Assembly: GCA_026706325.1 (NCBI GenBank)
Contig: JAPOYZ010000399.1
Span: 1-7,948, forward strand
DNA length: 7,948 nt
Direction: 5' to 3'
DNA from: Candidatus Aminicenantota bacterium
GTDB lineage: Bacteria; Acidobacteriota; UBA6911; RPQK01; JAJDTT01
The notes under the pieces were generated by a model that worked only from the letters and a program-made list of their open reading frames with translations, ran no database searches and was not told the DNA's origin. Made by a program: the position numbers and the translations under genes. Of the stretch, positions 1-7,700 are shown piece after piece (positions within the stretch are counted from its first letter, which is position 1; every line of letters starts with the position of its first letter).

Positions 1-207
1 CCTGGAGACGTCGACGCCGGTGACCTCGGCAGCGCCGGCCCGTTTCAGCAGGCGCGTGTAGAAGCCGTCCCCGCAGGCCAGGTCCAGGACCCTGTTTCCT
101 CCAATCTCTCCCAGGAGCTCGAACAGTGTGAACCGCTCGATCAGGTGCCGAAACGGGAGTTGCTTGGAATCCCGGTAGGCTTCGGCGATGGAGTCGTATT
201 GTTCCAT
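1..207 (-). CDS. Class I SAM-dependent methyltransferase, N-terminal part (runs off the left edge)
   Basis: Seen: 69 codons are open from ATG at 207 to position 1 with no stop, so the gene is cut by the window edge. The protein begins MEQYDSIAEAYRDSKQLPF. At about residues 39-53 it has LDLACGDGFYTRLL, the glycine-rich SAM-binding motif I (D-x-A-C-G-x-G), followed by the second strand EVTGVDVSR (61-69), whose acidic residue normally contacts the SAM ribose. Known: this order identifies Rossmann-fold methyltransferases of the Methyltransf_11/25 type; they are cytosolic and methylate small molecules or lipids. Inference: the acceptor cannot be named because the variable C-terminal part is missing. 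It lies 57 bp downstream of the dioxygenase gene on the same strand, probably in one transcript. The start has no clear Shine-Dalgarno sequence; it was chosen because the family's usual 'YDxIAxxY' opening follows directly. Confidence 0.88.
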   Translation of the reverse strand, partial: MEQYDSIAEAYRDSKQLPFRHLIERFTLFELLGEIGGNRVLDLACGDGFYTRLLKRAGAAEVTGVDVSR

Positions 208-264
208 TGCATGTGCCCGAACGTTCGCTCTGCGGCGGCGGGTCTCTCCGCGCGCATTGGGGAA

Positions 265-1065
265 CTAGTCCGGAACCACCATGTGGTAGACGAGGGGCTG
301 CACGTCGGCGGGAAGGCGTTGATAGACCGATTCCGGCAGGGGTTGGACCTTGGGATCGGTATGGTCGCCTCCTCCCCGATCCTCGATGATCTGCTTCCGG
401 TCGCGGCTGCCGGGGCGCAACGGCCCCAGGTTGACCCACCAGGGAGCGTATCGAACCAGGACCCCGACCCGCTCCTCGTTGGACACGTTGGGCGCGATGC
501 TGTGCCAGGTCCGGGCATCGAAGACGGCCACGTCGCCGGGGTTTCCCTCGATCTGGGTCTCCCCCTCGAATACCGAGTTGGGATCCAGGTCGGTCCCTTT
601 CCGGGGAGCCCGGTTCCGCAGGTGGCTGCCGGGTATCACCATGGTCCCGCCGTTGGCCCGGGTGAACCGGGACAACATCCACATGGTCACCAGATTCAAG
701 ATCACGTCGGGATAGGGGGCACGGACGCAGGAGAACTGGTCCTGGTTGTAGGGCCAGTCGGCGTGGACTGTCCCCCGTTGAAGTCCGGGGCCGTTGATGG
801 TTCCGGTGAGCATGGAGATGCGGGCGTTGTCACCGAAGAGCTCGTCGACGACGGCCATGATCCGGGGATGGTTCAGGTAGGGAGCGATGGCCTGATTCAA
901 GCGGAGGAAACCGGTGACGTATCCCTGGGGCAGCGGCAGGCTCGTGTGCTCGCGAACCGTAGCGGCGACACTTCTTCGAACTGCACCCACCTTGTCGGCC
1001 GGAATGACCGATCGCAGGATCACATAACCGTCACGGCGGAGCACGTCCATCGGATCTTCATGCAT
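265..1065 (-). CDS. Phytanoyl-CoA dioxygenase (PhyH) family Fe(II)/2-oxoglutarate oxygenase
   Basis: Seen: 266 aa starting MHEDPMDVLRRDGYVILRSV, the usual 'xxxGYxxxxxxxP' opening of PhyH proteins. The iron triad is intact: H101 and D103 in TVHADWPYNQ, and H188 in the TWHSIAPN segment. R199 lies 11 residues after H188, where human PhyH has its 2-oxoglutarate-binding arginine. GTMVIPGSHL (about 140-149) and GNPGDVAVFDART (about 174-186) are also family-typical. Known: these cytosolic enzymes hydroxylate small molecules or acyl chains using O2 and 2-oxoglutarate. Inference: the substrate is unknown; bacterial PhyH proteins are often tailoring enzymes. Start choice: the frame is open up to 1236, but ATG at 1065 has a good ribosome binding site and matches the family N-terminus. 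A methyltransferase gene follows after 57 bp. The gene is divergent from the glycosidase-like gene at 1239. Confidence 0.93.
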   Translation of the reverse strand: MHEDPMDVLRRDGYVILRSVIPADKVGAVRRSVAATVREHTSLPLPQGYVTGFLRLNQAIAPYLNHPRIMAVVDELFGDNARISMLTGTINGPGLQRGTVHADWPYNQDQFSCVRAPYPDVILNLVTMWMLSRFTRANGGTMVIPGSHLRNRAPRKGTDLDPNSVFEGETQIEGNPGDVAVFDARTWHSIAPNVSNEERVGVLVRYAPWWVNLGPLRPGSRDRKQIIEDRGGGDHTDPKVQPLPESVYQRLPADVQPLVYHMVVPD

Positions 1066-1072
1066 CACTGAA

Positions 1073-1078
1073 CCTCTC
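1073..1078 (-). promoter_or_regulatory. Ribosome binding site that sets the PhyH start
   Basis: On the minus strand GAGAGG lies 7 nt before ATG at 1065. This supports the 266-aa protein over a longer reading that would extend to 1236 through the divergent intergenic region. Confidence 0.7.
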
Positions 1079-1086
1079 GCGGAAGT

Positions 1087-1092
1087 CTTATA
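1087..1092 (-). promoter_or_regulatory. Possible -10 element for the PhyH-methyltransferase pair
   Basis: TATAAG (5 of 6 matches to TATAAT) is read on the minus strand 21 nt before the PhyH start. No convincing -35 box lies 16-18 bp upstream; the nearest TTGATA is only 14 bp away. It would give a very short leader. Weak call from sequence alone. Confidence 0.25.
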
Positions 1093-1142
1093 GGAACGGC
1101 CGATGTTATCAACCAGTGTACCGGCCTTTCCCGTCCGATCAA

Positions 1143-1171
1143 ATGACAATGCGGCGGCGACCCTGTAGAGT
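1143..1171 (+). promoter_or_regulatory. Candidate sigma-70-type promoter for the beta-propeller/GWxTD gene pair
   Basis: ATGACA (5 of 6 matches to TTGACA) at 1143-1148 is followed after exactly 17 bp by TAGAGT (4 of 6 matches to TATAAT) at 1166-1171, then a short AT-rich run. It lies about 70 bp before the ATG at 1239, inside the 173-bp divergent region. Geometry is good but the -10 is imperfect; no operator or start-site evidence was seen. Confidence 0.35.
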
Positions 1172-1225
1172 TTTAACAAGTCGCGGGGTGGCATCCAGGC
1201 CCCGAACACATCGAGCCGGTCCAAC

Positions 1226-1230
1226 GGAGA
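1226..1230 (+). promoter_or_regulatory. Ribosome binding site that sets the start of the beta-propeller protein
   Basis: GGAGA lies 8 nt before ATG at 1239. This start gives a protein beginning directly with a signal peptide, whereas the in-frame ATG at 1116 would add 41 arginine-rich residues ahead of it. Confidence 0.7.
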
Positions 1231-1238
1231 AATCAATC

Positions 1239-2855
1239 ATGTTCGTCCGCAGGGGATTACGTCGGCTTCAATGCCTGTTTCTGCTTCTGGGTGTGTGGGG
1301 AGCCGGGATCCGGGCCAATCCAGTCGACGTGGGGTCGCGGAAGCAGCTCTTCTTCGACGACCACGTGATCGAATCCATGCAGGGCGTCTACCGGATCATG
1401 AACCAGCCGCTCAAATATGCCGGGAACCCGGTAATCCGGATGGACCGGTGCTGGGAGGCGGACATGCACTTCGGCAATTCCCCCAACCTGGCCTACGATC
1501 CGGACCGGGGCGTCTACCAGATGTGGCACCAGGTGGTGAACTACGACTGGTCGGACAATTTCGTCGGCTACTACGAGTCCCGCGACGGCCTCAACTGGGA
1601 CAAGCCAATGGTGGGCCAGTTCGACTACCACTCCCGGTGGTGCCCGGGAGAAGCCTCCCGCAACCACAATTTCGTCTTCGGGAAGGACGTTGGAGCCCGG
1701 GCCCCCGGCGTGGCGCGCGACCCGCACGAGTCCGATCCCCGCAAGCGCTACAAGATGCTCTACCGCCACAACAGCAAGGACCCGAAGGTGAACGGAGTCT
1801 GGGCGGCCCATTCCCCCGACGGCATCCAATGGGAACTCTACGACGGCATCAATCCGGTCTTCCTGAACAACGACACCCACCAGGTCTTCTTCTGGGACCC
1901 CCGGCGCAACCTCTACGTGGCTCACATCCGTCTCTGGCCGCCGATCTTCATGGACCATCCGTCGTTTCGGGGCACGAGGCGCGAGGGCCGGGTGAGGACT
2001 CCGGGGATCGCCACCAGTCCCGATTTTCTCAAATGGGACGCCCCCGTGGAGATGAGGGACCCGGTGGAGGTGAACCGGAAATACATCCTGGTTCCCCCGG
2101 ACGAGAAGGACGCCCCCTGCACCGGCGGGTTCTACACCTTCGAGACCCTGCTCTACGAAGGGATCTACATCGGGTTCCTGACCCCCTATCACATCTGTCC
2201 GGGGATGGAGCCCATGACGCCTCCCAGCCGGGATCTGGCGCGAAACCCCTGGTTGGACCGCATCGACATCCAGTTGGCCTTCAGCCGCGACGGCACGAAC
2301 TGGCAGCGGGTGGGACAGCGGCGGCCCTTCATTCCCAACGGACCGGAAGGCAGCTACGACTCGGGGATGATCTTCGTGGCCCAGCCTCCCCTGGTCCGGG
2401 AGGACCGGGGCGAGATCTGGCTCTACTACACCGGGTTCAAGAAGGGCCATTGGGGGGTGCGCCGGGGTGAGAACCAGGAGAGCTCCCAGAATCTGGCGGT
2501 CCTGCGCCTGGACGGCTTCGTCTCGCTGGCGGCGGGACGGGGCAGCTTCACCACCAAGCCGCTGAGATTCTCCGGGAACCGGCTGAGACTGAACGGGTCG
2601 ACGGCGGGAGACGAGGGCGCCATCCAGGTGGAAATCCTGGACCCCGCGACCGGGGAGCCCCTGCCCGGCTATTCGCGTGAGGACTGCCAGTCGTTTCGGG
2701 GAGACTCTGTCGCGCACACCGTGAACTGGAAGAAAAAATTCGACCTGACGGCTCTGAAGGGGCGCGTCCTCCAGCTCAGATTCCACATGCAGCGCAGCAA
2801 GGTCTTTTCCTTCCAGTTCTATTCGGAATGGCTGATGGCGGATCCCCCGCAATGA
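1239..2855 (+). CDS. Exported five-bladed beta-propeller glycosidase-like protein (GH32/GH43-like fold, uncharacterised family)
   Basis: Seen: 538 aa. Residues 1-26 form a signal peptide (basic MFVRRGLRR, hydrophobic core CLFLLLGVWGAG, likely cleavage after IRA). The mature part opens with RKQLFFDDHVIES (34-46) and the WEADMHFGNSPNLAYD block (72-87). Four copies of an S-x-D-x-x-x-W blade motif recur: SRDGLNW (114-120), SPDGIQW (192-198), SPDFLKW (260-266) and SRDGTNW (349-355). A C-terminal beta-rich part (about 430-530) includes GRVLQLRFHMQ and KVFSFQFYSE. Known: this layout resembles uncharacterised secreted proteins of Planctomycetota and Acidobacteriota related to GH32/43-type propellers. 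Inference: it acts on a glycan in the periplasm or outside the cell; substrate and catalytic acids are not assignable. C12 precedes the hydrophobic core, so it is no lipobox. It heads a likely operon with the GWxTD gene 34 bp downstream. Confidence 0.85.
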   Translation: MFVRRGLRRLQCLFLLLGVWGAGIRANPVDVGSRKQLFFDDHVIESMQGVYRIMNQPLKYAGNPVIRMDRCWEADMHFGNSPNLAYDPDRGVYQMWHQVVNYDWSDNFVGYYESRDGLNWDKPMVGQFDYHSRWCPGEASRNHNFVFGKDVGARAPGVARDPHESDPRKRYKMLYRHNSKDPKVNGVWAAHSPDGIQWELYDGINPVFLNNDTHQVFFWDPRRNLYVAHIRLWPPIFMDHPSFRGTRREGRVRTPGIATSPDFLKWDAPVEMRDPVEVNRKYILVPPDEKDAPCTGGFYTFETLLYEGIYIGFLTPYHICPGMEPMTPPSRDLARNPWLDRIDIQLAFSRDGTNWQRVGQRRPFIPNGPEGSYDSGMIFVAQPPLVREDRGEIWLYYTGFKKGHWGVRRGENQESSQNLAVLRLDGFVSLAAGRGSFTTKPLRFSGNRLRLNGSTAGDEGAIQVEILDPATGEPLPGYSREDCQSFRGDSVAHTVNWKKKFDLTALKGRVLQLRFHMQRSKVFSFQFYSEWLMADPPQ

Positions 2856-2889
2856 TCATTCCACGGGCTGCTATATTGTCTTCATAAGG

Positions 2890-4554
2890 ATGCTCACCCT
2901 TCGAAACTCGGTGGCCGCCGGTTTGATCCTGCTGGCGTCCGCCTCCACGGACACCGCCGGGCAATCCCAAAGCGACGAAGAGCGCCGCGAGAAGATGCTC
3001 CGGGAGGAGCAGGAGGACTACTACCGGAAGTGGCTCCGGGAGGACGTGGTCTACATCATCACCCAAGAGGAACGGGAGATCTTCCAGAGTCTGACTGCCG
3101 ACGACGAGCGGGACGCCTTCATCGAGCAGTTCTGGAGGCGGAGGGACCCGGACCCCAGGACCACCTACAACGAATTCAAGGAAGAACACTACCGCCGCAT
3201 CGCCTATGCCAACGAACGCTACGCTTCCGGCGTGGAGGGCTGGTACACGGACCGGGGCCGCATCTACATCACCTACGGTCCCCCCAACACCATCGATGAC
3301 CACATGGGGGGCATGTATCGGCGCCGGCCCGAAGAGGGTGGCGGCTGGACCAGCACCTATGCCTTCCAGCGCTGGTTCTACAACTACATTGCGGGCATCG
3401 GATCGGGAATCGAGATCGAGTTCGTGGACGCCAGCAAGACTGGGGAATACAAGCTGGCGCTGAGGCCTTCCGAGAAGGACGCCCTCTGGGTGAGCGGCGG
3501 AGGGCCGACCCGCTGGGAACAGATGGGCCTGGCGACCCGCGACGGAAGCATGGTCTCCGATCTGGCAATGCGGCGCCTGGGTCTGGAAACCGAGCCCATG
3601 TACATGAGGGGCGCCAAGCCCTTCGACCGCCTGAGGCAATATTTCGACCTTCGCAGGCCTCCCGAGTTCAAGTTCGAAAAGCTGGCCACCGAAGTGGAGA
3701 CCCGGATTCTTTACAATCCGATCCCTCTGAAGGTGGTCTCCGCAGTCTACCGCGTGGGTCAGAACGCCTTCCTGATCCCTCTGACCGTCCAGATTCCCGC
3801 GACCGAGCTGTCGTACGCGCAGTTCGGGGAATCGAACCAACGGGCGACGGTCGAGATCTACGGCAAGGTCGAGGACCTGTCAGGGAAGGTGGTCTACGAG
3901 TTCGAGGACACTCTGGCCGGAGACAAGGGAGTCGACGAGATCCTGAGCACGGAGACCCATTTCCTCTACCAGAAGCAGATTCCGCTCCGGCCGGGACGCT
4001 TCAAGTTCAACCTGGTGGCCAAGGACACGCGCAGCCAGCGGGTGTCCCAGGCCGCGACCTCCATTCACGTCAGCGAGTCGAAGGCCGGGAACCTGGCCAC
4101 CAGCAGCCTCATCCTGGCGGACGGGTTGGCCTCATCCGCACGGGAAGAGACACTGTCGGACCCTTTCAACACGCCCAGCGGGCTGAAGGTCTTTCCCAAC
4201 ATCACCCGCGAGTTCCGGACCGGATCGAAGTTGCACGTCTACACCGAAATCTACGAGCTCCAGGTGGACCAGGCCATGCTGGCGCCGCTGGTTCAGGCCA
4301 AGCTCCTGGTCTTCCGCGGAAGGGACCGGATCCTGGTGGAAGAGCCCCGAATGATCCAACTGGACGATCGCGTGGTGCTGATCCAGGAGATGGAACTCAA
4401 GGACCTGGTTCCCGGCACCTACCGGATCATGCTGCAGGTGCAGGACCAAGTGTCGGGCCAGTCCCTGGTGGAGCCGGCGAGCTTCGAGATTCGGGGAACG
4501 GCAACTTCCCAGTCGCCGGGAGCGGCGGTTTTCCTACCGCCGAAGGGGGGTTAG
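2890..4554 (+). CDS. GWxTD domain-containing exported protein
   Basis: Seen: 554 aa with a signal peptide (MLTLRNSVAAGLILLASAST, cleavage around residues 19-25), then a highly charged probably helical stretch (28-50). The GWxTD core follows: REDVVYIITQEEREIFQSL (50-68), FIEQFWRRRDPDP (77-89), EEHYRRIAYANERY (98-111) and the name-giving GWYTDRGRIYITYGPP (117-132). A second block, RWFYNYIAGIGSGIEIEFVD (161-180), is also family-typical. The remainder (about 280-535) looks beta-rich, with PGRFKFNL and PGTYRIMLQV resembling Ig-like sheets. Known: the GWxTD domain is common in Acidobacteriota and its biochemical role is not established. Inference: periplasmic or envelope protein, possibly co-transcribed with the upstream glycosidase-like gene. 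Odd points: AAGG abuts the ATG, giving no proper Shine-Dalgarno spacing, and the last codons merge into a repeat-like G-rich sequence. Confidence 0.9.
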   Translation: MLTLRNSVAAGLILLASASTDTAGQSQSDEERREKMLREEQEDYYRKWLREDVVYIITQEEREIFQSLTADDERDAFIEQFWRRRDPDPRTTYNEFKEEHYRRIAYANERYASGVEGWYTDRGRIYITYGPPNTIDDHMGGMYRRRPEEGGGWTSTYAFQRWFYNYIAGIGSGIEIEFVDASKTGEYKLALRPSEKDALWVSGGGPTRWEQMGLATRDGSMVSDLAMRRLGLETEPMYMRGAKPFDRLRQYFDLRRPPEFKFEKLATEVETRILYNPIPLKVVSAVYRVGQNAFLIPLTVQIPATELSYAQFGESNQRATVEIYGKVEDLSGKVVYEFEDTLAGDKGVDEILSTETHFLYQKQIPLRPGRFKFNLVAKDTRSQRVSQAATSIHVSESKAGNLATSSLILADGLASSAREETLSDPFNTPSGLKVFPNITREFRTGSKLHVYTEIYELQVDQAMLAPLVQAKLLVFRGRDRILVEEPRMIQLDDRVVLIQEMELKDLVPGTYRIMLQVQDQVSGQSLVEPASFEIRGTATSQSPGAAVFLPPKGG

Positions 4555-4570
4555 GGGGACGGAGTCCCCC
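4554..4570 (+). terminator. Strong GC hairpin at the GWxTD stop codon, possible terminator
   Basis: GGGGGAC (4554-4560) and GTCCCCC (4564-4570) form a perfect 7-bp stem with a 3-nt loop GGA. Its first base is the last base of the TAG stop. The downstream sequence TCTACACTTT is only mildly T-rich, so intrinsic termination is uncertain; the hairpin may instead protect the mRNA 3' end. Confidence 0.35.
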
Positions 4571-4642
4571 TCTACACTTTCCATCCAGCGAATCGCTTGG
4601 CAGCAGGGTAGAGTGGGGGACTAACAGTCCCGTGCTCCGTCC
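4554..4642. repeat. Inverted pair of degenerate REP-like palindromic elements between convergent genes
   Basis: Copy 1 (4557-4575, read on the minus strand) and copy 2 (4608-4642, plus strand) share the blocks GTAGAG, GGGGAC and TCCGTCC in the same order. Copy 2 differs by a 2-nt insertion after GTAGAG and a 14-nt insertion (4622-4635). The copies face each other, so 4563-4575 can pair with 4608-4622 over 13 bp with one 2-nt bulge. Each copy also folds locally: 4554-4560 with 4564-4570 (7 bp, loop GGA) and 4617-4621 with 4627-4631 (5 bp). Between them, CCAGCG and CGCTTGG (4585-4600) can form a third small hairpin with a bulged T. Two inverted palindromic units with a spacer is the arrangement called BIME in enterobacteria. 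A role as a two-way terminator is possible, but no T-run follows any stem. No transposase is in the window. Confidence 0.6.
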
Positions 4643-4696
4643 TGCAGAGCTTCGGGCGAGTGCTTTTAGTTTCAAGGGTTATGGCGGTGAATCCCA

Positions 4697-4711
4697 GATC
4701 CGGGACGGATC
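4697..4711. repeat. Perfect 6-bp inverted repeat just beyond the TonB-receptor stop
   Basis: GATCCG (4697-4702) and CGGATC (4706-4711) flank a 3-nt loop, 18 bp beyond the end of the receptor gene on the minus strand. Neither strand has a T-run next to it, so an intrinsic terminator is not well supported. Apart from this and the repeat pair upstream, I see nothing in 4643-4729. Confidence 0.35.
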
Positions 4712-4729
4712 CACGGCTCCGGCTCGCAA

Positions 4730-7700
4730 TCAGAAAACGAACCGCAGTCCGAACTGACCCTGGAACTGACCGCTGGGGATGACGCCCCGCGCCTGGTTAG
4801 CGCTGGAGGAGCGCTGGTTGCCATTGAAGTTCACGAGGTTGGCCCGATTGCCAATGTTGTACATCTCCCACATCACGTCCACTCTCATGTCCTCGGTAAT
4901 GACGAACTTCTTCGTCAACCGCAGGTCCCACCGGAAGAAATTCGCGCCACGGCCGGCCCAGGCCCCGACTCCCGCCGGACGGTCGTTGCGCAGGAAGTCA
5001 AAGTTGTCGTCGTTGCCGGTCGTGATGTCGTAGGGCGGCGCGGTGTTGGCTGTAAGGATCGACGACACCTGTACGTCGTGGGGAAACTGGTAGATGAAGT
5101 TGCCCGTGAAACGGTGCCGCACGTCGTTCTCGGTCGGGCCGAAATTGGCCTCGCCATGCTTGATGTGCGGTGAGGTCCAGTCGAAGTGTTTCGCCGAGCC
5201 TAGCGTGTAGCCGGCCAGGAAACCGAAGTCCCGCGTGAACCGCTTCTCGAGCCGGAAACTCAAGCTGTTGATGTGCAACCGGTTGGTGAAGTCGGCGACC
5301 TGGATCCGCAGACAGCCCGCACTGTTGGAACGCAGGTTGGCCGCCGTTGCCGGTAACCCCAACTGCGCCACGATCTGGCGGGCGAACGGGCAGACTCGCC
5401 CCGACGGCGATGTGGCCCCTGGCAGCGGCGCGTTCGGCTCCCATGAGGTGGACAGGCCCGTTCCCCAGTCGTAGTTCAGACCCAAGATGTGCACGAAGTC
5501 CACCGACACGGCCAGGTCCCGCTTGATCCCGTACTGGAAGCCGGCGTGGGACTGTTGGGTGTAGGGGGTGTTCATCCGCGCCGAAGGTGCATCGGGGGTT
5601 CCACCGACGCTGGCGCCTCCCGGCAACAGCAAGGTCGCGATCCGGTTCGGGAAGTTCCTCTGGATGATCGCGTTCTGCGCCGCGTTCGAGGCGTTCAACT
5701 GGGTCCCCGAAGTCAACAGCCCGTTGTAGCCCAAGACCCGGCTCCGGAGCGTGCTCGTGTTGATCCGGTCATGAAAGATGCCATAGCTGGCCCGAACCAC
5801 CGCGTGACCATTGCCGGTCACATCCCAGGCGAAACCGAAGCGCGGCGAGAGATCCAGCTCGTCCTCGACACCCGGACGCCAATCCCTCACCGGCAAGGCA
5901 CCAAGTTCGCCCAGCGCCACTGACACCCAGACATCCTGCGGCCGGTCCCGCGAGAAACCCGGCTGTTCGAAAGCGTCCGGTCCGCCGATAGACGCCACCC
6001 CGTCCACATCCAGGTAGGTCCGCTTGTCCCAGCGCAGCCCCATGTTGATCGTGAAGCTCGGCGTCACCCGCCACGTGTCGTTGACGAATGCGGCGTAGGA
6101 GGCCACGTCGCGGCGGATGCTGATGAACCTCGGCTCCGTTGAAGTGCCGTTCTCGAATGGGAGGTTGAAGTTCGCCGTATAGCGGTCCGGCAACGTCGCC
6201 GTATCGGATGGGAACCGGTAGACCCCCTGGAAATCCACGTTCGCGTCGGCCGTAGCCAGGATCCGATTCGATTCCCATCCCCACTTGAACGAGTGGTTGC
6301 CCCACTCCCAGCTCATCGTGTCGGAGAAGATCCAGTTCGCCTGGACCCGGCCCTGGGGGACGTCGCTCGCCGCGCCGAGGTCGACCGAGGGAAAATCCAG
6401 CGTCGGCAGAAACCGTCCGCTCGCACTGGCCTGCAAATCCCGGAACAGGCGCTGGATCGAGCGGTTCGCCCGGAATTCGTTCACGATTCTGTTGCTGATG
6501 AGAGACGTCAGGCTCGCCGTTGCGTAATAGGAGCTGCGCATGTCGTCGAACCCGTTGTCGGCTCCGTTGGCCTGCCCAGTCCGCTTGTTGGTGAACTCCC
6601 TGTCGTCGTACAGGTACATGATGTTCATCGTGTGCCTCGGATGCAGGTTGAGCGTGAACTTGCCCAACGCGTTCCGCTCGTCCACCGACCGCGGCAGCGC
6701 GCTGGACGTATCGTAGCCGGCATTCAGGGAATCCACGAACGCCCTCACCGAATCTGGAATCGTCACGTGCGAGCTGTTCTCTTCGGTGCGGCGTTCGATA
6801 GATCCGAAGTAGAACATCTTGTGCCGCACGAACGGGCCGCCTATCGTGAACCCGTACTGCTGGGTCTGGAACGGCGGCGGGTTGGCATCCGGCACGGCTT
6901 CACCCCGGACCACCCGGAACGGATCCTTGTCGAAGGCGTCGTCGCGGATGAAGTAAAAGCCGCTGCCGTGGATGTCGTTGCCTCCCGACTTCACGACAAC
7001 ATTGATCGCCCCCGAGCCGGTTCGGCCGAATTCGGCCGAAAAGGCCGACGACAACACCTGAAACTCCTGGATCGCTTCCTGCCCCAATCGCGTCCGGGTC
7101 GCCTCGGAAATGTCCGAACCGCCCATCGTTACCTCGTCATTGAAGTCCACGCCTTCCAGCCATACCGACTTGTTCCGTTCGTCCATGCCGTAGAAGCTGA
7201 CCGAGTCGCTGTTGCCACTGCGGGCCGAGCTCTGGTCTACTGTCACGCCCGGCGACAGCAGCATCAGATCCATGAAGTCGCGGCTCTTGGTCGGCAGTTC
7301 CTGCACTCGCTGGTTGGCCACGACAACCTGGATCGTGTTCTCCGTCGGCTGCACGAGCGGTACCGCCCCGGCGACGGTGATCGACTCCGCGACTGCCCCT
7401 ACATTCAACTGGAAATCGACTTTCGTCGTGCCGCCCACGGCCAGTGTCACCAACGGCCGCGTCACGGTCCGAAAGCCGGGAAACTCCACCGTCACAGAGT
7501 AGTTGGACGGCGGCAGCCCCGAGAACCGGAACGCCCCCACTTCGTTGGTCAACGCCTCCCGGGTCGCACCGGTTGCGTTGTTTCTGACGCTCACGACCGC
7601 TCCCGGTAGGAATCCTCCCGATCGGTCCGCCACGTCGCCCAGGATCGACCCCGATGTGGACTGCGCAGTTGGCGAAGGCATTGCCAACGGGACAACACAC

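Noticed and set aside
218..227. 10-bp palindrome CGAACGTTCG just before the methyltransferase start
   Set aside because: About eight 10-bp palindromes are expected by chance in a window this size, and it has no second copy nearby.
145..1071. Long plus-strand open frame (308 codons) opposite the dioxygenase gene
   Set aside because: It is antisense to a gene with an intact iron-binding triad, its translation shows no family motifs, and GC-rich codon bias keeps opposite frames open.
1066..1236. 57-residue N-terminal extension of the dioxygenase
   Set aside because: The ATG at 1065 has GAGAGG 7 nt upstream and matches the family N-terminus; the extension would cross the divergent promoter region.
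1239..1320. Lipoprotein signal in the beta-propeller protein (C12)
   Set aside because: The cysteine lies before the hydrophobic core, not after it, and no L-x-G/A-C box is present.
1257..2852. 531-codon minus-strand open frame opposite the beta-propeller gene
   Set aside because: The translation is a His/Val/Gly/Pro-rich shadow without domains or a sensible start; the plus strand has signal peptide, RBS and repeated motifs.
2776..3840. 354-codon minus-strand open frame opposite the GWxTD gene
   Set aside because: It overlaps two well-supported plus-strand genes and has no recognisable domain.
4545..4619. Runs of five to six G suggesting a G-quadruplex
   Set aside because: The G-runs are better explained as arms of the hairpins and inverted repeats, each with a matching C-run.
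6293..7609. 438-codon plus-strand open frame opposite the TonB receptor
   Set aside because: Arginine/histidine-rich shadow of a clear receptor gene, with no motifs.
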